A stretch of DNA of 64,000 nt from Lewinellaceae bacterium (lineage in GTDB: Bacteria; Bacteroidota; Bacteroidia; Chitinophagales; Saprospiraceae): NCBI GenBank assembly GCA_016710765.1, contig JADJUJ010000002.1, forward strand, positions 376,812 to 440,811, read 5' to 3'. Under the pieces are notes generated by a model, which worked only from the letters and a program-made list of their open reading frames with translations, was not told where the DNA came from and searched no databases. This document shows, piece after piece, positions 1-11,700 of this stretch. The first letter of the stretch is position 1; the number at the start of each line of letters is the position of its first letter. A program made the position numbers and the translations under genes.

Positions 1-83
1 CAGGCGATGGACGAATGGAGACATAAGGATTCTAGTTTAAAATAATTAATATATCTAATCTGTACTTTGCCGGATCACCCAAA

Positions 84-3000
84 TCACTGCTTCTCTGATT
101 TCAGATACCAACGGTGACGCCACAGCGCAAGCAAACTAATAACCGTCAAACTAGCCACTGCGTAGTACACAAAATTTGGAACCGGAATCGGATCACCCGC
201 CGCATAGGAATGCAAGCCAGAGAGGTAATAATTTACCCCAAAATAGGTCATCATAACGGTGGCCCACCCGAAGAGTGATGCTACATTAAAGGCATACAAA
301 CCCCGAAAGCCTGGAATAAAACGCATGTGTAAAATAAAAGAATAGACCAGAATGGTCACCAGTGCCCAGGTCTCTTTTGCATCCCAGCCCCAGTAACGGC
401 CCCAGGATTCATTGGCCCACACACCGCCCAGGTAAGTCCCGATACTGACCATGACAAGGCCGCCAATAAGTGTCATCTCGCTGATCATGGTCATCTCATT
501 GACCATCCGATAGATGTTCTGCTTGTTATTCTCATTGGCGAAAATCATAAATACCAGGTTCAGAACCCCGATGATAGCACCCAAGACCAGAAATCCGTAT
601 GATCCTGCTTCCAGGGAAACATGAATGGTGAGCCAGTATGATTTCAATACCGGCACCAGGGGCGTAATTTCCGGATCCAGCCAGCTCAATCCGGCTACCA
701 TTAAAATAGTGGCTGCCAGAACATTTGTTGCAGCAAGTCCACCCAGGCTTTTCCTTGAAAATATCATGCCTGCCAGTACCGTGGTAAAACCAATGTAAAT
801 CATCGATTCGTACCCATTGCTCCAGGGGGCACGGCCTGATACATACCAGCGCAAGCCAAGACCTAGTGCATGAAAAAATACGGCCGTGGCAAAAAGGCCA
901 AGACCAATCTTGTAGGGCCATTTCAATTTGGCCTTCGGCTTAAAAACGGAAGTAAACAACAGGCCCAGAAAAAGTAAGCCCAGAAAACCATAGGCAGCGG
1001 CCAGGCGGCCAAAAACATTAAGATTATTCAGGAATAGTTCGGCGCTTATTTTGCTTTCTGAGGGATATATCGCAGCGCCTTCCCGCCGTTGAAACCCATC
1101 CAATTCGGTCAGCAATTGATTAGCAAGCGACCAGTCGCCATCATTAAGCGCACGCTGAGCCGTGGGAATATAAGCCAGGTAAAATTTCTCTCCAAAGGCA
1201 CTTTCCGGTGTCAGGCCCTGATGATTGTGGGCGAAATCGGCAGGAGAGGCCCAGGTATTGTTGGGATCATTTGGAACAGGGTAAATGCGGAACAGACCTC
1301 CTGAAAAAACCATGCTGCAGATGTTGATTTTCTCATCCAATTTCTGCAACTCCTTGTCGAGTGTCCCTCGGTCTCGTGGCTCCTTGTTGTACGATTCCCG
1401 TACCAGATCTAACAGTATATACTCCCCTTTTTCGTTAAAGAAGTCGTTATAAGTGGCCAGGTCTCCAGTAATTGGAATGAGCTGACGTATGGTTTCGTGC
1501 TTCCCCAGTTTGATCAATGGTGTATCGTACCAATCTTTAGGCTGCACTGCCATGCCCAAAACTATTTGCTCTGCGCTACGGCCGTATAAGGACTCTTTTC
1601 TGGAAAGCTTTCGCATGATTTCGCCGCAAAGCGTATTCAGAGGTTTCACCCTACCCTTCTGGTCTTGCACCATTATCCTTCCAAAGTTCGCAGCATGGGT
1701 CTTCGGTATGATGTGTTCCGGGCCAATAGCACTGGCAACGTACCCTTGCATGGAAAAAAGAGCCACCAGCAGGAAACCCCAGATGTTATTTTTGGTACGC
1801 ATGCGCTGTATACTTTGTCCAAGTTGCCTAAAACGGCTTTTTTTATCAAAAAAGACGAAAATCATTCCCAATGTCAGCAGTATGTACCCGGCATAAGACA
1901 CCAGGCTGCCCCAAAAATCGTGGTTAACGCTAAGGTAGGTACCCAGTTCATCAGGATCAAAGGACGACTGGAAGAAGCGGTAACCACCATAAGTCAGAAT
2001 GTTGTTCATGTAGATTCTCTGATCACGACGCAGACTATTCCTTGGGTCCACAAGTGTTACTTCGCTGGCATAGGAAGAAGCATTTTCGGTGCCCGGATAT
2101 TTTTCCAGAATAAAGTCGCGCAGATGTATGGCGAATGGCAACGCAATCTTTTTTGCACCATAAGCAACAGCCAATTGTGTGCTCCCGCCTTGGGCTACAC
2201 GCGGGCGGCCTTCCATGCCTTTACTGCCTACCACCACCATCCGATTCGAGGCGCCATTGATTCTGACATCCATGTCGAGTGCCGCCATACTTTTGTTCTC
2301 CATTTTCTGCGATTCGGATTGAATCGAAACGACTGCCTTAGGCATAAAATCGCCGAAAACAAAACGCCCGGAGCCACCGGAATAAAGGCTCCGCAGGGCA
2401 ATTGGATGCCAGGTATTGGGCGGTATACTGTCTAGTTGTTGCGTGGCCATGGTGAGTTGTGAAAAGCCAACGCCTGCCTTAAACAACAACTCACCGCTTT
2501 CTTCAAAACGGATGTTAAATGCCGTCGGGTCTTCCTGCGCGGTAAAATTAAACAAGGTACCCCTGATGGTTTTTTTATCGCCCTGTCTGACATAATATTC
2601 TTCTCGACCACCAGCACCGCCAATAACGACCTTAAGGGTTGGAACGCCTACATCATCATTGCGTTCCATCATTTCCTTGGGATTTGGAATAAACTCCAGC
2701 ACCTCTACCTCAATATTGTCTTTGCCAATTTGGTAGGATTTTTTAAAATGATTGTTACCCAGGGTTGCAAACAGAACCGGTTCATCAAACGTGTAATGCT
2801 TACCATTTTGTATTGCCTCAAATACCAAAAATGATTCTGCTGAAACAAAGGTATTGGCACTGCTTCCTTCGCGAATTCCCATCATTCCCTCATACCCAAA
2901 GTACCGTGTGATGCCTGCGCCGAGCAATATGACAAGGATAGCGGCATGGAAGGTGAGCGTGGCCCATTTCTTCTGCTTTATCATCCTGTAACGGATAATA

Positions 3001-3200
3001 TTAGCGATTAAAGAGATGCCGAAAAGCAACAACAAGACCTCGAACCAACGCGTACGAAATACTATTTTTTGGGCAGCACTGGTCCCAAAATCATTTTCAA
3101 TAAATGTTGCTGCGCCAATAGATGCTGCAAATAAAATCATATACAACCCAGCCGCTGAAGTTGAAAAGAGGCGGTTGTAAATTTTACTAAGTAATTTCAT
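84..3200 (-). CDS. ccsBA: Fused cytochrome c biogenesis protein CcsBA (ResB-CcsA)
   Basis: System II cytochrome c synthase of 1038 residues that carries haem across the inner membrane and joins it to CXXCH cysteines of exported cytochromes. The N-terminal part (about 1-460) is ResB/CcsB-like, with membrane segments near 15-35, 50-70 and 80-100 and a large periplasmic domain. The C-terminal part (about 740-1038) is CcsA-like and multi-spanning, and contains the tryptophan-rich haem-binding motif GRYWGWDAKETWALV. The fused arrangement is common in Bacteroidota. It is the last gene of a five-gene minus-strand run that begins with two multihaem cytochromes, so it is probably the dedicated maturation factor for them. 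The start MKLLSK lies 42 bp after the stop of the lipoprotein gene. Family identity is firm; the dedication to these cytochromes is inferred from position. Confidence 0.93.
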   Translation of the reverse strand: MKLLSKIYNRLFSTSAAGLYMILFAASIGAATFIENDFGTSAAQKIVFRTRWFEVLLLLFGISLIANIIRYRMIKQKKWATLTFHAAILVILLGAGITRYFGYEGMMGIREGSSANTFVSAESFLVFEAIQNGKHYTFDEPVLFATLGNNHFKKSYQIGKDNIEVEVLEFIPNPKEMMERNDDVGVPTLKVVIGGAGGREEYYVRQGDKKTIRGTLFNFTAQEDPTAFNIRFEESGELLFKAGVGFSQLTMATQQLDSIPPNTWHPIALRSLYSGGSGRFVFGDFMPKAVVSIQSESQKMENKSMAALDMDVRINGASNRMVVVGSKGMEGRPRVAQGGSTQLAVAYGAKKIALPFAIHLRDFILEKYPGTENASSYASEVTLVDPRNSLRRDQRIYMNNILTYGGYRFFQSSFDPDELGTYLSVNHDFWGSLVSYAGYILLTLGMIFVFFDKKSRFRQLGQSIQRMRTKNNIWGFLLVALFSMQGYVASAIGPEHIIPKTHAANFGRIMVQDQKGRVKPLNTLCGEIMRKLSRKESLYGRSAEQIVLGMAVQPKDWYDTPLIKLGKHETIRQLIPITGDLATYNDFFNEKGEYILLDLVRESYNKEPRDRGTLDKELQKLDEKINICSMVFSGGLFRIYPVPNDPNNTWASPADFAHNHQGLTPESAFGEKFYLAYIPTAQRALNDGDWSLANQLLTELDGFQRREGAAIYPSESKISAELFLNNLNVFGRLAAAYGFLGLLFLGLLFTSVFKPKAKLKWPYKIGLGLFATAVFFHALGLGLRWYVSGRAPWSNGYESMIYIGFTTVLAGMIFSRKSLGGLAATNVLAATILMVAGLSWLDPEITPLVPVLKSYWLTIHVSLEAGSYGFLVLGAIIGVLNLVFMIFANENNKQNIYRMVNEMTMISEMTLIGGLVMVSIGTYLGGVWANESWGRYWGWDAKETWALVTILVYSFILHMRFIPGFRGLYAFNVASLFGWATVMMTYFGVNYYLSGLHSYAAGDPIPVPNFVYYAVASLTVISLLALWRHRWYLKSEKQ

Positions 3201-3242
3201 GATCTTGTTCAGGATAAAATGCGGGTAATTGAACCGATTTCT

Positions 3243-4016
3243 TTATTGGGCAATGGTTGCGTTTTCCATGATAATATCATAGCGGTATCCTGCCCCAAAA
3301 TCCATATCAAGGGAAATAGTACCTTCCATGGTTACAACATGACCCGGAGGAATATTTTCTTGTGTTGTAACCGTCAGGTCGAGGTTTTCTCCGGAACCAT
3401 CCTGTAAGTGAATCCAGTTACGTCCCATAATCATCTGGTTGACTTTCATGACCTTACCGGTAACCTTGATCGTTTTGCCGGCATATTTGGCCTTATGTTT
3501 CATCAACTCACTGATTTTAACGGCCCCTTTTGCCGGCGCAATGGCGGAAGGTGGCGCAACAGCGCCCTGGCCTTGCAAATTACCCAGGGCCTGATCAACT
3601 GCCGACCCCGATCCGCCGCCACCGGCGGGTTGCGTGGAAATACCACTGACGAGATACAGCGTTTCAAAGGTCCGGTTGTGCTCACGGCTGAAGAAATCTT
3701 TTTTAATCAGGCCGCCTTTGTAGTAATACGTCGCCCCAATTTGAACGGGAGCCTTAGGAATGGCAATCCAAAAATCCGCACCATTTTCAGAAACGCGTAT
3801 ATAAGTATACCGTTCTGTATCCAACGACTCTTCCGCTACAACTTTGTGCATTTCGGTAGATCCTGGCATGGCGCCACCAGGAGCCTCCGCAATCGGTTGC
3901 GCCGAACTTTGTGCTTGTTGCGTTTGTCCATTGCTATTGTCCGCCTCAATTACCTTTGGTCCGGAATCACAGGCAACCAAAGAGAGGAAAAGAAAGAAAA
4001 TAAGAAACTTGTACAT
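3243..4016 (-). CDS. Lipoprotein with OB-fold-like domain
   Basis: A 257-residue exported lipoprotein. The N-terminus is a lipoprotein signal peptide ending in LVAC, so Cys16 would be lipidated. A low-complexity Gln/Ala/Pro linker follows. A central part (about 60-125) resembles a small beta domain, and the C-terminal 90 residues (from about GAVKISELMKHKAKYAGK) look like an OB-fold, with the recurring pattern GKTIKVTGKV then NWIHLQDGSG. Such OB-fold lipoproteins are often found beside multihaem cytochrome and cytochrome-assembly genes, but I know of no proven function. It lies between the beta-barrel gene and ccsBA with gaps of 30 and 42 bp, so it is probably co-transcribed. Possible roles are anchoring or stabilising the cytochrome-porin complex. 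Confidence 0.72.
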   Translation of the reverse strand: MYKFLIFFLFLSLVACDSGPKVIEADNSNGQTQQAQSSAQPIAEAPGGAMPGSTEMHKVVAEESLDTERYTYIRVSENGADFWIAIPKAPVQIGATYYYKGGLIKKDFFSREHNRTFETLYLVSGISTQPAGGGGSGSAVDQALGNLQGQGAVAPPSAIAPAKGAVKISELMKHKAKYAGKTIKVTGKVMKVNQMIMGRNWIHLQDGSGENLDLTVTTQENIPPGHVVTMEGTISLDMDFGAGYRYDIIMENATIAQ

Positions 4017-4046
4017 ATTAATTTAATTTCAAATATTTACAATGAA

Positions 4047-5684
4047 TTAAAATCGCTGCATTAATTTGGTATTGAATCGGGTATTATCAAACTGTGCATC
4101 GTCAAGTGTTTTTTCAGCGTACAGGAAAAGGCTCAGGTTTTTGTATAACCTGCAGGAGAAACTGGCGCCAAATATGTCCTGATGCTTTTGGTGTTCAACC
4201 TGGAGGTACTGGTAAGTCTGGTTTCGGTAATAGACTTCAGTGCTCAATCTGCCTTTCCAGAAATTTCGGGACAACTTAGCACCGAAAGTATGGCTGCTCA
4301 AATAACTGGTTTTCAACAAATTAGCCGACAAGGAAAGCGAGGCCTTTATCCCCGGAATACTGCTGTAATTAACGTAAGTGTTCAGGTTTTTAACCGAATT
4401 TTCGCCGTTATTCTGGAACCGAAGACTGGTATTAATACCGATGGTCAATCGCTTGATCGGACGAAAACCTATGTTCCCCCGAAATCCCTGGCGTGTTTCC
4501 TGATCGATGAGCTGATCGATAAAGTTCTTATAAGATTCGTAGTAAATGATGTTCTTTCTGTTGTCGTAGGCTACAGAAAAATCAACCTTAGGGGAAATCT
4601 TGTACCGTAACATCAAGTATATATTGGTCAGATGTGGCGTTCCGCTTACCACATCATTGACCTTCTCGTACAGGTCAACTTCCATCGAACAGAAGCCATT
4701 CAAGCCTTTTTTGATTTCACCAGAATACTGTCCATATATGAATCGTCGGTCGACGTTAATGCCGTTCCGCTGTTCCATAAAGGCAAGCGTGCCCTGGCTG
4801 TACTTCTTCTTATCAGCAGACTGAATACCAAGGTAGAGCCCTCCTTGCATCAGGCTCAGGTCGACACTGTAATCGCTGAGGCGGGGGCGAGAACCAATGA
4901 TAGCACCAGCCATAATTCTTTTTCCAAATGTTTTTTCAAATTGCAAACCATCTACTGCACCAACACTGGAAACCCTTGGGTTGATCTTTCGACCCAGCGT
5001 GATGCTGGTATTTTCAGAAAATGTATACCGCGCGGAAAGGGAATAAATTTTCAGTGCATAACTGAGTGTATTGCGAAGGCTGTCGTGGTCACCCAGTGTA
5101 TGCCGGTACACGATGTAATTGTCGGTTGAAAATCCTGAATCCTTTATGTCATCGCCCTTAAAAACAAAGGCATAACGCATGGTGGTATAATCTCGAGTAT
5201 CCGTAAAGTTGCTGTAGGACGCTGCGGAGACTTGGGCTCTGACAGACTTTCGAGGCTTGGCCTTTGTTGTTCGACCTGCCGGGTGCTGAAGATGCGACTT
5301 GTCTTCTTCCGGCACTTTTACAAGTGCATCGTGCTCTTCAGGTATGCCTGTTTTTTCCTCCTTAGGAATAACAGCTGGGGGCAATTCAATTTTTTCGTAG
5401 AAAGCAACAATCGTTTCTTTCAGGTTGAACTTATCTGAAATTAGTGGTGTACATACACAAGAAACAGACGATTTACTTTTGACCAGCAGGGCCGCCACCA
5501 AAGTGTCGTTTCTTTCTACCAATAAAGTATCCCCAATCTTAATATTGTCGGTATTGGTAAACTTTACATAAACACTCTGAGAGGAAACATAGGATACATT
5601 ACCCTCCATTCTGACTGGAGCGATCTGTGCCCGAGCCACACCGGCGAAGGACAAGAAGCAAAATATAAATCTTAATTGACGCAA
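4047..5684 (-). CDS. Outer-membrane beta-barrel protein, candidate cytochrome conduit porin
   Basis: A 545-residue exported protein with a Sec signal peptide cut near VARAQ. Residues 22-100 form a small beta-rich domain that includes a Cys-Val-Cys pair. A Pro/Lys/Glu-rich linker follows (about 100-145). Residues about 150-545 show alternating hydrophobic and polar residues with many Tyr and Phe and short turns, and the chain ends in an aromatic residue (LMQRF), as expected for an outer-membrane barrel of roughly 16-20 strands. There is no CXXCH motif. The gene starts 20 bp after the stop of the giant cytochrome gene. By analogy with MtrB/PioB-type porin-cytochrome complexes, I infer that it sheathes a cytochrome across the outer membrane. 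Sequence similarity to MtrB was not tested. Confidence 0.68.
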   Translation of the reverse strand: MRQLRFIFCFLSFAGVARAQIAPVRMEGNVSYVSSQSVYVKFTNTDNIKIGDTLLVERNDTLVAALLVKSKSSVSCVCTPLISDKFNLKETIVAFYEKIELPPAVIPKEEKTGIPEEHDALVKVPEEDKSHLQHPAGRTTKAKPRKSVRAQVSAASYSNFTDTRDYTTMRYAFVFKGDDIKDSGFSTDNYIVYRHTLGDHDSLRNTLSYALKIYSLSARYTFSENTSITLGRKINPRVSSVGAVDGLQFEKTFGKRIMAGAIIGSRPRLSDYSVDLSLMQGGLYLGIQSADKKKYSQGTLAFMEQRNGINVDRRFIYGQYSGEIKKGLNGFCSMEVDLYEKVNDVVSGTPHLTNIYLMLRYKISPKVDFSVAYDNRKNIIYYESYKNFIDQLIDQETRQGFRGNIGFRPIKRLTIGINTSLRFQNNGENSVKNLNTYVNYSSIPGIKASLSLSANLLKTSYLSSHTFGAKLSRNFWKGRLSTEVYYRNQTYQYLQVEHQKHQDIFGASFSCRLYKNLSLFLYAEKTLDDAQFDNTRFNTKLMQRF

Positions 5685-5704
5685 AGTTCAGGGATTAATT
5701 ATGA

Positions 5705-8700
5705 TTAATCATTGCCATCAGGATGACAAGAATAACAAGCTGCACTGTTATAGGAATAACCGTTTACACCTTGGTGATCCTGCCCTACCTGCTGGGGATT
5801 ATCATGCTCATGGCAATCGATGCAACTGAATGCTGAGAAGTTGCCTGGAATGGTATGGCACTCCACACATTGGTTCCACTCATCTTTATGTTTACCACTG
5901 TAAATCGGGAAATACATGGCATCATGGTTAAAGGTAGAAGGATCCCAGGCGGTTTCATTGTGGCATAAGGTGCAATCCGTTGGGAATCCAGCCGAACTGT
6001 GGTTAGGGTTATTGGCCCCGTTGTAATCCGAATGGTGGCAACCTATACAAGTAGTGGGCGTATTGTTGTAGTTTCCATTAATATGGCAATCGGTACAGTT
6101 GGGAACGGTTGCGTGAGCGCCGTTCAATGGCCATATCGTGTTGTGGTCAAACGTAGATGGAACCCAGGCTGTTTCGTCGTGGCATTGAGTACAATTGGTG
6201 CCGAAACCTGCCGCGCTGTGGTTCGGATTGGTCGTTGCATTGTAATTGGGCAAGTGACAACCTACACAGGTGTTTGGTGTGTTGTTGTAATTGCCGTTAA
6301 CATGGCAGTCGGTGCAGTTTGGAACATTGGCATGGGCTCCATTCAATGGCCATATCGTGTTGTGGTCAAACGTAGAAGGAACCCAGGCTGTTTCATCATG
6401 ACATTGGGTACAATTGGTTGGAAAACCCGCTGTACTGTGGTTCGGATTCGTCGTTGCATTGTAATCGGGCAAGTGACAACCTACACAGGTATTTGGTGTG
6501 TTGTTGTAATTGCCGTTATGGCATTGCACGCAATTGTCAGCAATGATGGCATGTGCACCGTTCAGTTGATAATAATTATCATGAATGGGGAAACTTGCCG
6601 GTATCCACCCATCCGGTGTATGACAGGTACTGCAATCAGTAGGAATATTCAAATTCGTATGACTTGGATTGCTCGTTCCATTATAATCAGTTTGGTGGCA
6701 ACTGACACAAGTGTTCGGGGTGTTGCTGTAATTACCGCCTGTATGGCAATCGATACATTCTGGCACAAGAGCATGTGCTCCTGTAAGCGGCCATACGGTG
6801 TTATGGTCAAATGTTGATGGCACACAGCCTGTTTCATCATGACACTGTGTGCAGTCTGTTGAAAACTGGTTAATGACGTGATTGGGATTAGACGTTGCGT
6901 TGTAATCCGGTTGGTGACAACCCACACAGTTGGTTGGTGTATTGGAGTAGTTTCCACCAATATGGCAATCCGTACAGTTGGGTACAAGCGCATGCGCACC
7001 ATTAAGCGGCCAAACTGTATTGTGATCAAATGTAGCAGGCGACCATGCACTCTCGCTGTGGCACTGTGCACAATCTGTAGGGAATTGCGCTGCCTGGTGG
7101 TCCGGGTTAGTAGTGCCATCGTAATCGGCCTGGTGACAGCCTACACAGGTATTCGGCGTGTTGTTGTAGTTGCCGTTGTGGCAAGCCGCACAATCGTTGG
7201 CAATGACCACGTGGGCGCCATTCAACTGGTAGTAGGTATCGTGTATCGGAAACAATGCCGGATCCCAGGCATCGGTGGTATGGCAGGTAGCACAGTCCGT
7301 TGGTATACCGATCGCACTATGGTTCGGATTGGTGGAGCCGTCAAAATCCTGCTGGTGACAACTCACACAATCACTGGAGGTGTTGGAGTAGTTGCCGCCG
7401 ATATGGCAATCTGTGCAACTGGGTACCGTTGCATGCGCCCCTGTAAGCGGCCAAATGTTATCGTGGTTAAAACTCGATGGCACCCAGGCACTCTCGCTGT
7501 GACACAATGTACAATCATCCGGAAACTGCGCTGCCTGGTGATCAGGGTTTGTGGCGCCGTTATAATCGGCCTGGTGACAGCCTACACAGGTATTCGGCGT
7601 GTTGTTGTAGTTGCCGTTGTGGCAAGCCGCACAATCGTTGGCAATGGCCACGTGGGCGCCATTCAACTGGTAGTAGGTATCGTGTATCGGAAACAATGCC
7701 GGATCCCAACCATCGGTGGTATGGCAGGTAGCACAATCCGTTGGTATACCGATCGCACTGTGGTTAGGATTGGTGGAGCCGTCAAAATCCTGTTGGTGAC
7801 AACTCACGCAATCACTGGAGGTGTTGGAGTAGTTACCGCCAATATGGCAATCTGTGCAATTGGGCACGGTAGCATGCGCGCCGGTTAGTGGCCACACCGC
7901 ATCATGGTTGAATGTTGCCGGCATCCAGGAACTCTGGGTGTGGCAAAGGGTGCAATCGTCTGGGAACTGCGCGGCCTGGTGGTCAGGGTTTGTTGTTCCG
8001 TTAAAGTCTGCCTGGTGGCAGCCGATACAAGTATTGGGTGTATTGGAATAGTTTCCGCCGATATGACAGTCAGTGCAATTGGGTACCGTAGCGTGTGCCT
8101 CAATAAGCGGCCAGATGTTATCGTGGTTAAAACTCGATGGCACCCAAGCACTTTCACTGTGACATAACGTACAATCATTCGGAAACTGCGCTGCCTGGTG
8201 ATCTGGATTCGTGGTGCCGTTATAATCCGCCTGGTGACAGCCTACACAGGTATTCGGCGTGTTGTTGTAGTCGCCGTTGTGACAAGCCGCACAATCGTTG
8301 GCAATGGCTGTGTGCGCGCCTGTTATGGGGTAATAGTTATCGTGTATCGGGAATTGTGCCGGAGCCCAGCCACTGGTGGTATGGCAGGTCGCGCAATCAG
8401 TAGGTATGCCAACTACACTGTGATTGGGATTCGTGGTGCCATCGAAATCCTGTTGGTGACAACTTACACAATCACTGGAGGTGTTGGAGTAGTTGCCCCC
8501 GATATGGCAGTCCGTGCAATTGGGTACGGTAGCATGCGCCCCCGTCAACGGCCAAACAATATCATGGTTGAATGTTGCTGGTATCCAGGAACTCTGGGAG
8601 TGGCAAAGGGTGCAATCATCGGGGAATTGCGCAGCCTGGTGATCCGGATTTGTAGTGCCATTAAAGTCTGCCTGGTGGCAACCGACACAAGTATTGGGTG

Positions 8701-11700
8701 TATTGTTGTAGTCGCCATTATGACAAGCAGCACAGTCATTAGCAATAGCTGCGTGTGCTCCAGTTATGGGGTAGTAGTTGTCGTGAATCGGGAATTGCGC
8801 CGGTGCCCATCCACTTGTAGTGTGGCAGGTCGCACAATCCGTAGGAATATTTGCAGTAAGGTGATTGGGGTTGGCGCTTTGGTTATAATCGGTACTGTGG
8901 CAGGACACACAGTCTGTTGGTGTATTGGCAAATCCGTTTGCATGACACTCCAGGCACTGTGTTGTAAGGTGAACACCAGTCAGCGGAAACATGGTGGTAT
9001 TGTGGTCAAAGATATTGGAAGCATCACCCGTGGGGTGACAGGCAAGGCATGCCGTACTGTTGTATACATAGCCATTTACACCAGGATGGCTGTTGTCGGT
9101 ATCCGGGTTGGTATGACAAGTCGTACAACTTACCACTTTATAATCGGCAGGGTTGGTATGGCAATCTACGCAAGCCGACCACTCTCCTTGGTGCGCACCA
9201 CTGTAAATGGGAAAATGCTGGTTATCATGATCAAAGATCGCTGGCACCCAGCTGGATTCATTGTGGCAAACGGCACAATCTGTATTAAACTGTGACGCCT
9301 GGTGGTTCGGGTTGGAAGTCTGATTATAATCCGTTTGGTGACAGCTAGCACAGGGGTTGGGCGTGTTGTTGTAATCCCCGTTATGGCAAGGAGCACAAGC
9401 GTTCGCGATTCCTGCATGGGCGCCATTCAGAGGATAGAAATCGTCGTGGATGGGGAACTGAGCAGGTGACCAGCCAATGGTCGTGTGGCAACTTTCACAA
9501 TCCGTTGGTATGCCAAGCGTGCTGTGGTTCGGGTTTGTGGATGCATTGTAATCCGTTTGGTGGCAACCAGCACAGGTATTCGGCGTATTGGCATAATTGC
9601 CATTGGTGTGGCACAAGAGGCATTCATTTGCTATTGCACCGTGCTGTCCTGTTAGCGGCCAGTAGTTGTCGTGATTAAAGGAAGCCGGTACCCAGGCATT
9701 TTGGTCATGGCAAACAATGCAATCGGTTGGGAATTGAGCACCTGAATGGTCCGGGCTGCTCGTCTGGTTATAGTCCTGCTGGTGGCAACCTACACAAGTA
9801 TTGGGCGTGCCGCTGTATACACCATTAATATGGCATTGCACACAATCGTTTGCGATAGCAGTATGGGCGCCTGTTATGGGGTACAGTACATCGTGGTTAA
9901 AGGTAGACGGTGACCAGGCCGTTTCGTTGTGACAAACAAAGCAATCGGTCGGAAATTGAGCCGCACTGTGATTCGGATTGCTCGTTTGGTTATAATCTTG
10001 AAGGTGGCAACCTTTGCAGCTATTGGGTGTATTGTTGTAATCTCCATTATGGCAGGCGGCACAATCGTTGGCCGCTGCTGCGTGAGCGCCATTGAGTACA
10101 AAATAATTGTCGTGTATCGGAAAAGTAGCAGGCTCCCAGCCATTTGTAGTATGACACGTTGCACAGTCAGTGGGTATCCCAAGTGCAGTATGGGAAGGAT
10201 TGGTACTTTGGTCGTAATGCTGTTGGTGACAACCTGCACAGGTATTGGGTGTATTCGCATAATCACCCCCTATATGGCAAAGTGCGCAATCATTGGCTAT
10301 AGGCACATGCGCACCTGTCAGCGGCCAAACACTGTTGTGGTCAAAAGAAGATGGCACCCAGGCTGATTCGTTGTGGCATGTAGCACAATCTGTGGGAAAC
10401 TGCCCGGCAGCGTGATCTGGACTGGTAGTTTGGTTAAAATCCTGCTGGTGACAGCCAACACAGGTATTGGGCGTGTTATTATAGTCTCCGTTATGGCAAG
10501 TAACGCAATCATTGGCAATGGCAGCGTGGGCGCCCAGTAAGGGATAATGACTATCATGGTCTGGGAAATCTGCCGGAGTCCAGGCCGCAGTGGTATGACA
10601 AGTAGCACAATCCGTTGAAATACCAATACTGGGGTGGTTGGGGTTTGCGGTTTGGGCGTAGTTATCGGTATGGCAGGCAGCACAAGCAGTAGGCGTACCC
10701 GCATAGCCAGCGGAATGGCATTCAATACATTGCAGGCCGATATGAGAGCCGGTCAACGGAAAGGCAGTGGCATTGTGATCAAATACCTGATTGGCATCTC
10801 CATTTGGGTGACAAGCCAGACAAGCTGCATCGTCGTAAACATACCCATTCACACCTGTATGAGCATTGTTAGTTTCTGGGTTTTGATGGCAGGAAACACA
10901 GGTAAAGACCTTGTAATCACCAGGGTTGGTGTGGCATTCAACACAGTCCATCCAGACACCATTGTGGGCGCCACTATAAATGGGAAAATACTGGGCATCA
11001 TGGTTGGCAAAATTTGCAGGCGACCACCCTTTATCCGTTGTATGGCAATCTGTACAGGTGGTTGAAAAACCCGCGCTCAGGTGATTGGGATTGGTGGTAG
11101 ATTCAAAGTCCTGTTGGTGACAGGCAAAACAATCAGTAGGCGTACTGATGTAATTTCCACCAGTATGACAAGCCGCACAATCCATGATATCATGCCCCTT
11201 TTCAAGCGGGAAAAAACTATGGTCCACGGTTGCCGCGTTCCAGTCATTTTTAGAGGGATCATGGCATTCTATACAATTGATGGAAAATCCGGCCTGTGGG
11301 TGATTCGGGTTTGTTGTAGCCTGAAAATCAGCCAGGTGGCAGTTTACACAATCATTCCCAATTCGGTCGAACCGCAGGTTGCTTTCGGAAGTATGGCAAT
11401 CGAAACAATTGGCAGCAGCATGCGCTCCCAGCAGTGGAAATCCGTTTTCAACGTGTAACGATGTGATGTTATCCACCAACCAGTTGGCAGTTGTGTGGCA
11501 TCGGGCACAATCAGCACCAACAGTCTGTTGATGTATATCGGTATGGCAGGTGTTGCAATCCGGATTGGCTTCCGAAAAAACCAGCGTCTGGTGGCAGGCC
11601 CTGCAATCCAGCAGCGCATGTTGGCCGGTCAGCGCAAAAAAGGTGGAATCGTGGTCGAAGCGGGGCTTGAGTTTTTCCGGCAGTTTACCTATACCACCTG

